From Phycisphaeraceae bacterium (lineage in GTDB: Bacteria > Planctomycetota > Phycisphaerae > Phycisphaerales > SM1A02), in NCBI GenBank assembly GCA_019636735.1, contig JAHBWY010000002.1, positions 248,001-312,000 of the forward strand: a stretch of 64,000 bases of DNA, written 5' to 3'. Below, piece after piece: positions 51,458 to 59,323 of this stretch. Each line of letters begins with the position of its first letter. The stretch's first letter is position 1. Both the position numbers and the translations under genes were made by a program. The notes beneath the pieces are model-generated. The model had not been told where the DNA came from. It did no database searches and worked only from the letters and a program-made list of their open reading frames with translations.

Positions 51458-52468
51458 TCAACGGCGGAGTTGGTTCATTCGGGCCTGGAGCCACGCAAGC
51501 TCCTGGGCGAGACGACTGCGAGTCGCCTCGTCCAGATTGCGGTTCAGGCGCGCCCGGGAGACCGCCATCATGGCCTTCGACACAGCATCCCGATCCATGG
51601 CGTCGATCTCCTCCTTGGTGAGCGGCGGAGGACCGCTCTCCGATGAAGCGCTCGGCGGGGCGCCGGATGGCGCATCAGATGGCGCAGGCGGCGATGCAAC
51701 CGGAGGCCCGCCATCAAGAGGCGGTTCCTGTTCGGACGCCGGAGGATCGCCCACCGCTGCATCACCAGGGAAGTCACCGGGACGCGGTTCGGGGGGCTGA
51801 TCTCCGCGCACCGCTGGTGCAGACGGCGTTGGCGTGGCCGTGGCTCGGCCCGCCACTGGCCGTGGACTGGGAGCGGACATCAGTTCCATGCCGGGATTGC
51901 TCGAGGGGCTGATGGTCGAGAGGCTTCCCCCGAAGAACGACTCATTCGAGTCCGGAAGGATCGAGACGACATAGTCCTTCTTCAAGTGATGGAGCGTCAC
52001 GCTCCACGGTGGATTGGTGGAGACGACGCGCACACCTGATCGTTCCTCACCCTTGCCGAGTTGCATGCTGTCCGCGAAGAAGACCATGTTCCCGATACAT
52101 GCGATGACCTTCGGGCCGGTGTATTCGGCCGGAGGCGCAGGCTCGGGTGGCGGGGGCGGAGGCCGTTCATCGCGCTGCGGTGGTGGCGGTGGCGGCGGAG
52201 GGGTGGGATCCGCGGGTCGAATGGGAATGAAGAAGAGGCTCCGTCCCTCGAAGCGCTCGCGGTGCAGCTTCGCGGTTTCGTCATGGGTGGCGAGCAGCGC
52301 ATCGAAGGCGCTGGTCTCGCGCGAGTCGACCCTCGGCCCTGCCGCTGCGCCTGCGAGCCTTAGCACACCGGCGAGCGAAACGCCCGCGATCACGACCACC
52401 GTCACAAGCCCCACGATGACGGGGCCGGACCAGCGCACTCCGCTTGTGAGTCGGACTCGCGGACTCAT
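51458..52468 (-). CDS. GspC-like inner-membrane T2SS protein with C-terminal shared module
   Basis: A 336-residue bitopic protein: one transmembrane helix (about residues 13-37), a Pro-rich stretch with runs of eight and six prolines, a small beta domain (PKVIACIGNMVFF, VVSTNPPWSVTLHHL) at the position of the GspC homology region, and a second Pro/Ala/Ser-rich linker. The last 54 residues (283-336) align without gaps to the C-terminus of the GspL-like protein, with 19 identities over 50 positions (LTxExIxAM, VxRARxN, RLxxE). There is no PDZ domain as in many GspC proteins, so the assignment rests on topology and location between gspM and gspD. The start overlaps the gspM stop (ATGA). Confidence 0.6.
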   Translation of the reverse strand: MSPRVRLTSGVRWSGPVIVGLVTVVVIAGVSLAGVLRLAGAAAGPRVDSRETSAFDALLATHDETAKLHRERFEGRSLFFIPIRPADPTPPPPPPPPQRDERPPPPPPEPAPPAEYTGPKVIACIGNMVFFADSMQLGKGEERSGVRVVSTNPPWSVTLHHLKKDYVVSILPDSNESFFGGSLSTISPSSNPGMELMSAPSPRPVAGRATATPTPSAPAVRGDQPPEPRPGDFPGDAAVGDPPASEQEPPLDGGPPVASPPAPSDAPSGAPPSASSESGPPPLTKEEIDAMDRDAVSKAMMAVSRARLNRNLDEATRSRLAQELAWLQARMNQLRR

Positions 52469-53073
52469 GTCGTTCTCCTGCCGGGCTCGTCGCCCGCAAC
52501 CACCCACGCCTCGATGATCATCTTGACGCGAAGGCGCCGGCCTGGGTCGACGCGCTGAAGCCGAAGGGTGCTCACCGAGTCGATGTCAGGGCTCGCCTCA
52601 AGCTCGGAAACGATTTTGCTGACCACCTCGACAGGCGCCTCGAACTGAACATCGGCGGTGACGCGCTCCGCGCGGCGATTGCCGACCACATCGCGCAGCG
52701 CCGACGCGGGGAGCCGCTGCGAGGTGCGAGCGTCGTACTTGAAGTTGATGACGCTCGAGTGCTGGCGGATGATCCGGGTCGCCGCCGCAGCCATCTGGGC
52801 AGCGCCCTCGGAGGCGCGCCGAGGCGCCTGCACCTGTCCGTGTGCGATGATCTGGTCTCGAATCATCCTGACCTGGTTCTGGCTCTGGTCTCGCTCGCGG
52901 GCGGCCAGAGTTCGAAGCTCCACCGCCTCCTTCGAGTAACTCGCGGCCCATGCCCAGGTGCTGTCGCGCACCAGGAGCCACCCGACGAGGACGCAGGCAA
53001 GAAGAAGCGCCACCTGCGCCGCTCGGGGCCACGACTTGATCTGGTCAATCTGCTGCTGGAAGGGAAGGTTCAT
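52465..53073 (-). CDS. gspM: GspM/PilO-like T2SS assembly protein
   Basis: A 202-residue bitopic protein with a short cytoplasmic start, one transmembrane helix (about residues 19-38, AAQVALLLACVLVGWLL), a coiled-coil-like helix (about 45-75) and a C-terminal alpha/beta domain (VTADVQFEAPVEVVSKIVSELEA, VSTLRLQRVD) typical of the ferredoxin-like GspM/PilO fold. It would dimerise with the GspL-like protein in the inner-membrane platform. It lies 10 bp after gspL and overlaps gspC by 4 bp. Sequence similarity in this family is low, so the assignment relies on topology and gene order. Confidence 0.7.
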   Translation of the reverse strand: MNLPFQQQIDQIKSWPRAAQVALLLACVLVGWLLVRDSTWAWAASYSKEAVELRTLAARERDQSQNQVRMIRDQIIAHGQVQAPRRASEGAAQMAAAATRIIRQHSSVINFKYDARTSQRLPASALRDVVGNRRAERVTADVQFEAPVEVVSKIVSELEASPDIDSVSTLRLQRVDPGRRLRVKMIIEAWVVAGDEPGRRTT

Positions 53074-53083
53074 GCGTCACTCA

Positions 53084-55102
53084 TTACTTGGATCGAACAT
53101 GGGCCATGAGCTTGTCGAACTCCGCACGCAGGCGGGCGACGGTCTCGGCGTTGAACGCGGGATTGTTGCGGGCCCTTGCAACGGCGCCGGCGGCGGCGAG
53201 CGCCTCTTCCTTGGTCATCGCGGCGATCTGCTCGTCGGTGAGCGGATCGGGCGGGACATCGGCAGGAGCAGCAGCGGGACCTCGCGGTCCGGCTCGCTCG
53301 TTCGAGGCGCCAGGCTGGCCGGTGGTTGCCAAGCCACGCTCTTCGGCGCGGCTTCCGCCTGCGGGCGGCGGCGCTCGGCGCTCCGACGACGAGACGGCAA
53401 CGGCCTCGCCCGCTCCATTCGCGCCCTCCTGGGTGCCGTTCGCCGCGGTGACTTGAGTGGGCGATGACCCCGCGCTGTCACCCTCGCCCGCCGATGCACT
53501 CCGGTGACGCGCCGAGCCGGGCACGGAGCCGTCGTTGGGCGCATCAGATGAGGCGGTCGCCAACGGCGCACCTTGTCCCGAAGCGCCATTGCTCGGGGCC
53601 GGCGAAGTTGCAGGTGGAGGTGGCGCCGTGGGGGTGGCGGCGCGGGCTCGCGGGTGCCGCCGATCGGCGAGGGTCAGCTTCGCCCAATCCTGGGTCTCGC
53701 TCATGGCGATCGGCGCCGTCGGCGCCGCCACGAAGGCCGAGAGATTGAATTGCATGATGCCCGACTGATTCGCAGCGTCCCATCCCTTGCTGATGCGGGT
53801 GAAGATGCGCGAGTCCTGCATGAGCCGTTCCATGCGCAGGACGACCTCCTCGGGGGCGAGCAGATCATGGCGCGATGCGCGGCCGCGCACTGACACCGAC
53901 TCGCCCTGGACGATGTTGAGCTGATCGAGCTCGATGCCCTCGGGCGTGCAGCAGGCGAGGTCGGAGAGAATCTTCGACATGGGCCAGGTCCGCGCGGCGC
54001 GTTCGCGATAGAGCGCGATGCGAAGGTCGTTCTCCTTGACGACCTCCCGCAGCTTGTCGGGGCCGAGTTCACGGATGCGCCATCGCGTGACCCAGTAATC
54101 ACCCCAAGCGAACACAAGAGGCCCGAACGCAATGGCGAGAAGAGCCGCCACGATCAGCCCGGTGAGGACCCTCGGATCGGCCAGGCGGTTCAGCACACGA
54201 CCGACGGCATTGGGTTCCTCGCCCGGTTCATGCGCGAGCAGTGTCGTGAGCGCGGCCAGTGGTCCCGCCGCCGCGAGCGCCGCGCCGGCATGAATGGCGT
54301 GCTGACGCCACCATGCGGGATCGACCGATCCCCCGATGGCGGCGGCAAGCCGAGTCAGATCGTCGGGCGAGCAACCGAATCCAGCGCCGTTTGCCTGAGC
54401 GGCGGCCGCTCGGACTGCTTCAGCGAGCGATTCGATCTCGGCGCCTGACGCGCCGTGGTGAAGCGCGGTCTCGATGACCAGGCGAACGATGGCGTCAACC
54501 CCGCCCTCGGCAAGGTTCTCACGCGCCGATCGCAGCGCGATTCCGCGCGGCGTCGCGATCGCGAAGGAGACCACGCCTCGTTCTGCGTCAATCAGCAGCA
54601 GGGGGCCCCGCACCCCGGGAACGGTCACGAGCGCGGCGAGTGCTGAGACATCTCCCGCGAAGGTGAGTTGCCGCGAGGAGAGGAGTGAGCCTGGCAGGGC
54701 AGGCGGTTCCTCTGATGGCGGCCACTCGACCACGACGCCGCAACGATCAGCGCCCTCGCTTCGGGGAATGACAGCAGCGGCACTGCGGTGTGGCGGAACA
54801 CTGCCGAGCTGCATGCTCTCGGCCTGGAGCGTCAAGGCGCTCAGGAGCTGCGCCTCGTCGGCGTTGGGAAGTTCGCAGACACGGCAGCGCGCCTGGCCTG
54901 GCGCAAGGAGCGCCACGACTCGGGCCGCGCGGCTCTCGTCCACCGCATGGGCAAGAGTGCTGGAGACCAGTGAGGTCATGCGCTCGAGGCGCACACCCGA
55001 AGGACCCTGGCGCCAGAGCGAAAGCCTCGCATCACCAGTCGCAGGGACCTCAATGATGGCCGTCAAGGCTGGATCTGCGGCAACGCGCACTCGACGAGTC
55101 AT
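53084..55102 (-). CDS. gspL: GspL-like T2SS inner-membrane platform protein with shared C-terminal module
   Basis: A 672-residue protein. Residues 1-300 look like the actin-like cytoplasmic domain of GspL/PilM (RVRVAADPALTAIIEV, LLLIDAERGVVSFAI). A transmembrane helix (about 308-330) and a PilN-like periplasmic ferredoxin domain (IELDQLNIVQGESVSVRGRA) follow. A 200-residue Ala/Pro/Ser/Gly-rich linker leads to a C-terminal helical module (621-672) that is also found at the end of the GspC-like protein. The linker and module are not part of standard GspL and make this protein nearly twice the usual size. It overlaps gspK by 4 bp and would link the GspE ATPase to the periplasmic parts. Confidence 0.75.
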   Translation of the reverse strand: MTRRVRVAADPALTAIIEVPATGDARLSLWRQGPSGVRLERMTSLVSSTLAHAVDESRAARVVALLAPGQARCRVCELPNADEAQLLSALTLQAESMQLGSVPPHRSAAAVIPRSEGADRCGVVVEWPPSEEPPALPGSLLSSRQLTFAGDVSALAALVTVPGVRGPLLLIDAERGVVSFAIATPRGIALRSARENLAEGGVDAIVRLVIETALHHGASGAEIESLAEAVRAAAAQANGAGFGCSPDDLTRLAAAIGGSVDPAWWRQHAIHAGAALAAAGPLAALTTLLAHEPGEEPNAVGRVLNRLADPRVLTGLIVAALLAIAFGPLVFAWGDYWVTRWRIRELGPDKLREVVKENDLRIALYRERAARTWPMSKILSDLACCTPEGIELDQLNIVQGESVSVRGRASRHDLLAPEEVVLRMERLMQDSRIFTRISKGWDAANQSGIMQFNLSAFVAAPTAPIAMSETQDWAKLTLADRRHPRARAATPTAPPPPATSPAPSNGASGQGAPLATASSDAPNDGSVPGSARHRSASAGEGDSAGSSPTQVTAANGTQEGANGAGEAVAVSSSERRAPPPAGGSRAEERGLATTGQPGASNERAGPRGPAAAPADVPPDPLTDEQIAAMTKEEALAAAGAVARARNNPAFNAETVARLRAEFDKLMAHVRSK

Positions 55103-56496
55103 GGCTCGCGAACCTCAATGAAGGAGAGAGGAATGGTGGAACGATCGACCACCACCACGAGTTCGACTTCGGTCCCGGTACTCAACGCCCGACCTCGACT
55201 CGAAATCAGGTAGACGAAGCTCTCGACTCCGACCTGCCCGGCGATCTGCGTGATCGTCTCGGGCTTGAGATCGGCGATTTCGAGCAGATCGACAATGCTG
55301 GTGAAGCCGCCTTGGCGACGCTGTCGGGCGGAGATGATCGCCTCGGCGGCACGCGGCTCAAGGCCGAGCCCGCGCTGGAGCACTTCGCTGGACACCGTGT
55401 TCAGGTTGACTCGGCCGGGAGCGGGCTTGAAGGGGTCATCGAGCGTGCACTCGGCGAAGAGAAGTCGAAGCTGATTGGAGTCCAGCGGCGCCACCTCCTG
55501 CTGCTGTTGCGCCGGCTGGCTGCCCTGCCGTCCACCGGCCCGAGATCGTCCGGTGGTTCCAGCGGTGCGCCCTCCCCCTGCGCCGCCCGCCGGGGCCAGC
55601 GCATTGAGAGGCGTGACGAGCAGTGTTTCGAGTCGGGCGTTGCCCTGCCGGGAGAAGTTCAACAGCGCGCTCGCCTGCGCCGAGTCGACGCCGAGCCGCT
55701 CCTCGATCTGCTGAGTGGTCGCCGTTCGAAGGAAGAGCTTCGGAACCCCGTTGGCCGTCGCGTGAGAGCCGCGCGAGTACGCCGTCAGATAGCCGCTCCA
55801 GCCAGCATCGAGATAGCCGTCCGGTTTGTCGTCGGGCATGCTGAGCGAGCCGTCGTTCTCGTTGGGATCGAGACGGCTGTTGAGGTTCCAGTCCTCGCCG
55901 CGAACATAGCGCGGCCAGCAACCGGCGACCAGTTCCAGCTCGGCGATGCTGCGGAAGTTGTCATTCCGCGGGCGATACTTGTAACCCCGATTGGCGTAGT
56001 ACTCCGCCTCGGCGCCGAAACCCTCGACTTCGTTGTTCGCATCGCGCCAGTCGATGATGGCGTCGACGACATCGGGAGTCATGTTGGGAATGGTCAGCAG
56101 TTGCGGCTTGGTCGCGATGTTGATGTTGAGCTTCGAGTGCTCGTCCATCGGACCGGCGTACTCGAAGCCGTCGCGGAAGTGTCGGATGTCGAACTCGCCG
56201 GTCTCGGTCGAGCCGATCGCGTGGGCTTCGAGGTCGCGAGTGAGCGCGAGCGCGTCATCACTGACGGGATTCTTCTGGTAGTACTCCATGATCGAGATCA
56301 TGGACTCGACGCCAGCGCGCGCCGCCCAGCGGGCCTGCACTCGGGCGAGCGCTTCGCGCCCCATGACCGCCTGGCGCCAGGCGAGCACCTGCGTCGCCGC
56401 CACGACGATCGACGCGATCGCGACCGCCCAGAGGACGACGAGCGTGACGCTGCCGCGGGGGCGCTGAACCGAGGTGTGACGCCTTCGCCCGTTCAT
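55099..56496 (-). CDS. gspK: T2SS minor pseudopilin GspK
   Basis: A 465-residue minor pseudopilin, large as expected for GspK. The N-terminal signal RPRG followed by SVTLVVLWAVAIASIVV lacks the Glu at +5, which is normal for GspK, the tip subunit. The helix-hairpin-helix parts are visible: KLNINIATKPQLLTIPNM and VNLNTVSSEVLQRGLGLEPR with ADLKPETITQI. The central insertion GGGRTAGTTGRSRAGG is Gly-rich, and a DPNENDG loop could bind calcium. It would cap the pseudopilus with GspI and GspJ. It overlaps gspJ and gspL by 4 bp each. Confidence 0.88.
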   Translation of the reverse strand: MNGRRRHTSVQRPRGSVTLVVLWAVAIASIVVAATQVLAWRQAVMGREALARVQARWAARAGVESMISIMEYYQKNPVSDDALALTRDLEAHAIGSTETGEFDIRHFRDGFEYAGPMDEHSKLNINIATKPQLLTIPNMTPDVVDAIIDWRDANNEVEGFGAEAEYYANRGYKYRPRNDNFRSIAELELVAGCWPRYVRGEDWNLNSRLDPNENDGSLSMPDDKPDGYLDAGWSGYLTAYSRGSHATANGVPKLFLRTATTQQIEERLGVDSAQASALLNFSRQGNARLETLLVTPLNALAPAGGAGGGRTAGTTGRSRAGGRQGSQPAQQQQEVAPLDSNQLRLLFAECTLDDPFKPAPGRVNLNTVSSEVLQRGLGLEPRAAEAIISARQRRQGGFTSIVDLLEIADLKPETITQIAGQVGVESFVYLISSRGRALSTGTEVELVVVVDRSTIPLSFIEVREP

Positions 56497-57551
56497 CGTG
56501 CTCCGGCGCCTCCTCCGCCACCACCACCTCGCGCTCCACCGCCGCCGCCACCACCTCGTGCGCCGCCACCATCACCACCCCGCGCTCCGCCACCGCGGCC
56601 ACCCGCATCGGGACCACCCTGCGATCGGATTCCGCCGCCGCGCGATTCGATGTCCCTGATGGCCTCGGCGCGCTCGGCACGACCGGCTGGCGAGGCCGGT
56701 CCGGCGACCGCCGCAGCGGCGGGACCGTCGTCGGCGCCCATGCCTCGGTCACCAAGGCCTCCCATGCCTCCCGCGCCAGCCGCTTCCGCCAGGGCCGCAG
56801 CGGCCTCCTGTTCGCGTGCGAGTCGTTCGAGTTCCTCGTCGATCGGCTCAGGAACCCGGTCGATGGCCACGAGTGTTCGAAGCGTGATGATGGCCTCCGG
56901 AGGCAGATTCGGATCTCGATCGGGCGCGGCGCCAGCCACAGTGACAGTGACTCGGACCGCGAGAGGCAAGCCATCTTCGTCGGAGTCCCATGCGGGCCAC
57001 CAGTTCTCGCCGTCGTAAGCCTCGAGGTAGAGGCCGATCACTCCATCGGCCACGGGCTCGACCACGCCGCCACCGTCGGGCGTGTCGTCCGGCACGGGAT
57101 CGCGCCGCCGCCAGAGCGCCGAGCCTGCGGAATCGTCCATGACGCGATACTGGGTCTCGTACTCGATGCCCTCGCCGTTGTATTCGATGTCGCGGACCGG
57201 CATCAACCGGGTCGCGAAGAGAATCACCTCGCTCCGATCGACCGGCCCCGAGCGGGTGTTCATCACCGACTCTGTGATGACCAGTCGAGTCTGGAAGAGA
57301 TCGGTTGATCGAATGATGCTGTTCAGGTCTCGGCGGAGCGACTCGACTGCATCGATGGCGCGTTGATGCGCTGACAGCCGGATCTGCACGAGTTCCCGGG
57401 ATCGCCCGATTCGGCTGACCGAGGTGCTGATGGCGGTGAGCACGAGCGCGGCGACCACCAGTGCCACCACCAGTTCAGCGATGGTGAAGCCTCGAGGTCG
57501 CGAGGCAACCTGCAGCGAGTGTTCAGCGCACAGACTGTCGGGCCGCTTCAT
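56493..57551 (-). CDS. gspJ: T2SS minor pseudopilin GspJ with Gly/Arg-rich tail
   Basis: A 352-residue minor pseudopilin. The cleavage site RPRG/FTIAELVVALVVAALVL has Glu at +5; the following beta-rich domain (VILFATRLM, YETQYRVM, DGVIGLYLEAYDG) fits GspJ. After about residue 245 comes an Ala/Glu helix and then some 60 residues rich in Gly and Arg with repeated RGGG units, not found in typical GspJ. The tail is probably disordered and exposed in the periplasm. The ATG at 57551 overlaps gspI by 29 nt. It would form the tip complex with GspI and GspK. Confidence 0.82.
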   Translation of the reverse strand: MKRPDSLCAEHSLQVASRPRGFTIAELVVALVVAALVLTAISTSVSRIGRSRELVQIRLSAHQRAIDAVESLRRDLNSIIRSTDLFQTRLVITESVMNTRSGPVDRSEVILFATRLMPVRDIEYNGEGIEYETQYRVMDDSAGSALWRRRDPVPDDTPDGGGVVEPVADGVIGLYLEAYDGENWWPAWDSDEDGLPLAVRVTVTVAGAAPDRDPNLPPEAIITLRTLVAIDRVPEPIDEELERLAREQEAAAALAEAAGAGGMGGLGDRGMGADDGPAAAAVAGPASPAGRAERAEAIRDIESRGGGIRSQGGPDAGGRGGGARGGDGGGARGGGGGGGARGGGGGGGAGAR

Positions 57552-58113
57552 AGCGATCCTCCCTTTCAAGTCGCTGAGGTGGGCGTCGCATGATGATCGG
57601 CGCATCCTCGGGGCGCGGCGCCAGAAGCGTGCCGCATCGATAGGTCGCGCCGGAAGGACTTCGGACAATCGCGAGCACGCGCCATGGATCTCCAAGACCC
57701 TGCGCTTCGATGAGTACTTCGAACTCCCAGTCGCCGAACGGGGGGTCAAAGCGTCCGGCCGTGTCGTGAACCTTGGGAAAGTCAACGGGACCTTCCGCGA
57801 GGACAAGCGAGAGCACTTCGTCGAGCAGACTTGCCGCGACGACCTCCTCCTCTCCGGCTCGCTCCATCTGGAGACTGCGCGCGGAGAGTGATAGCACCGC
57901 CACGAGCGCGATGGCCAGAAGGAGCCCGCCGAGCAGCGCATCGATCAGCGCGTAGCCGCGCGGTGAACGCAGGCGCAGCGGGGCGGTCGAGCGCGTGGGG
58001 CGCGACGCCCTGCAAGGTGCTGGCGCATCGCAACGCTCCGGCGCAGTCACAGAAGGGATTGCTGGCGTTCGCGCGCCCATGGTTGGTTCGGCGATTGCCA
58101 CAGTGGTCACCAC
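57523..58113 (-). CDS. gspI: T2SS minor pseudopilin GspI (Asp at +5)
   Basis: A 196-residue pseudopilin. The signal is RSPRG/YALIDALLGGLLLAIALVAVLSL. The residue at +5 is Asp instead of the near-universal Glu, which is needed for methylation and subunit docking; Asp may still provide the charge. The leader is long (about 53 residues from the GTG at 58113) and rich in Ala/Pro/Arg. The periplasmic part is short and beta-rich (FGDWEFEVLIEAQ, WRVLAIVRSPSG), as in GspI. Position between gspH and gspJ supports the name. The GTG overlaps gspH by 7 nt. Confidence 0.78.
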   Translation of the reverse strand: MVTTVAIAEPTMGARTPAIPSVTAPERCDAPAPCRASRPTRSTAPLRLRSPRGYALIDALLGGLLLAIALVAVLSLSARSLQMERAGEEEVVAASLLDEVLSLVLAEGPVDFPKVHDTAGRFDPPFGDWEFEVLIEAQGLGDPWRVLAIVRSPSGATYRCGTLLAPRPEDAPIIMRRPPQRLEREDRYEAARQSVR

Positions 58114-58685
58114 GGCTCCTTCTCTCGGCCCTCACGGTCGAGGTCGTAGGCGGTACGACCGATGGCGGTGGTTCGGCCACTTCGTGTGATGAAGAAGGGC
58201 GCGGTCGCGCGTGGCTCAAGCACAACCGTGATCTCGTCGCCGGCCTCCTCGGAGGCGAGGACGAACTCCATGAGCGGCCTGGGTATTCCGGGAGTTGCAA
58301 CGACGCGCCACGCATCGGGCATGAGGCGCTGGCCATTGACCACAACTTCAGAGAGGACGACACCCTCGGGCAGTTGAAGCGGCCTGGAAAAGCGATCGAG
58401 GCGCCAGTCGGGGGGATTCTCCGGACGGCTCGGATCGGTGTCGAGGATCCACACTTCAATCGTGCCGAGTTCGCCATCACGCATCAGGGCCACCGGCTGG
58501 CTTGCCAGCGAGGCGCGAAAGGCGAAGGTGCCGAGCATCGAAGCCAGTTGCTCGGCGCCGAGCTGCGCCGTCACCGAGCTCTTTCCGACCAGCCGAGGCA
58601 GCACCATCGCGCCGATGACGGCGAGGATGATCGCCACCACCATGATTTCGACGAGCGTGAAGCCTCGGGGGTGAACCGTGCGCAA
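58107..58685 (-). CDS. gspH: T2SS minor pseudopilin GspH
   Basis: A 192-residue pseudopilin. The short leader RTVHPRG precedes FTLVEIMVVAIILAVIGAMVL with the canonical Glu at +5. The periplasmic domain has the GspH pattern (ASMLGTFAFRASLASQPVALM, ITVVLEPRATAPFF). The start is a TTG at 58685, supported by an AGAGG Shine-Dalgarno 7 nt upstream; no ATG or GTG precedes the prepilin site. It lies 21 bp after gspG. Confidence 0.85.
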   Translation of the reverse strand: MRTVHPRGFTLVEIMVVAIILAVIGAMVLPRLVGKSSVTAQLGAEQLASMLGTFAFRASLASQPVALMRDGELGTIEVWILDTDPSRPENPPDWRLDRFSRPLQLPEGVVLSEVVVNGQRLMPDAWRVVATPGIPRPLMEFVLASEEAGDEITVVLEPRATAPFFITRSGRTTAIGRTAYDLDREGREKEPW

Positions 58686-58706
58686 CTGGAACCTCTTCGG
58701 TTCGGA

Positions 58707-59171
58707 TCAGGTCTGGCCGTTGACGATGTCATCGGGCGTCCCGAGCTCGCCATCTTCGCCCGCGCTGACAATGTCGAAGTCGTAGTTGACGACGCCGGGA
58801 ACCCGGATGGTGAAGGGACGGCCCCATGGATCGAGAAGCTGCTTGCGATTCCTGAGCATGGGCGGCTCGCCCTCGGCGAGGACCTCCAGGCTGAAGTCCG
58901 AAGGAACCGTGCTCAGGTGGTTCTTCGTCATGTAGAGCTCCACCTGCTGGGCGAGCGTCGCGGCATCGGCCTTCGCCCGATCGTTCTTCGCCTGCCCGAT
59001 GAACCCCGTCAGACGCGGGACGATGAGCGCGGCGAGAATCGCCACGATCGTGACGGCAATGATGATCTCGAGCAGGGTGAAGGCGCGCCGACGAAGCGCA
59101 CGCCGCTTGAGTCTGCGGGAGTGTCGTGACACCGGAAGATTTGGATGCATCAGGTTCTTCATGGACTTCAT
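58707..59171 (-). CDS. gspG: T2SS major pseudopilin GspG
   Basis: A 154-residue major pseudopilin. The basic leader ends in RRA before FTLLEIIIAVTIVAILAAL, so the residue before the cleavage site is Ala rather than Gly, unusual but tolerated by some peptidases. The rest follows classical GspG: AATLAQQVELYMTKNHLSTVP, LLDPWGRPFTI, and the calcium-site region FDIVSAGEDGELGTPDDI. AGGAG lies 10 nt before the ATG. A 152-bp gap with a hairpin separates it from gspF, so it may also be transcribed separately, as the major subunit is needed in excess. Confidence 0.93.
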   Translation of the reverse strand: MKSMKNLMHPNLPVSRHSRRLKRRALRRRAFTLLEIIIAVTIVAILAALIVPRLTGFIGQAKNDRAKADAATLAQQVELYMTKNHLSTVPSDFSLEVLAEGEPPMLRNRKQLLDPWGRPFTIRVPGVVNYDFDIVSAGEDGELGTPDDIVNGQT

Positions 59172-59206
59172 GGCCGGAGGACTCCTCAGGGTCGATAGGG
59201 AACCCC

Positions 59207-59217
59207 GTGACAGTCAC
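59207..59217. promoter_or_regulatory. 11-bp palindrome upstream of gspG
   Basis: GTGACAGTCAC is a perfect palindrome around one central base, 36 nt before the gspG start. It could be a regulator site for separate gspG transcription; no consensus promoter was confirmed. Confidence 0.25.
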
Positions 59218-59302
59218 AACGCACGAGGGCGCTCGGCGTTGCCGGATTCACGGGTAAGGAGAACGAGCGAGCTAGGAAGACTAGCGTCCGATAGGTGTCA
59301 GT

Positions 59303-59320
59303 GCGGCGTGAACTCGCCGC
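59303..59320 (-). other. GC-rich hairpin after gspF
   Basis: GCGGCG (59303-59308) and CGCCGC (59315-59320) form a perfect 6-bp stem with a 6-base loop, 3 nt past the gspF stop. No U-tract follows. It may stabilise or process the gspEF mRNA separately from gspG and later genes. Confidence 0.4.
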
Positions 59321-59323
59321 AAA

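Noticed and set aside
55312..57018. A 568-codon plus-strand frame opposite gspJ and gspK, with a Pro-rich end
   Set aside because: It is antisense to two clear pseudopilin genes. The Pro-rich part is just the reverse of the Gly-rich tail of GspJ.
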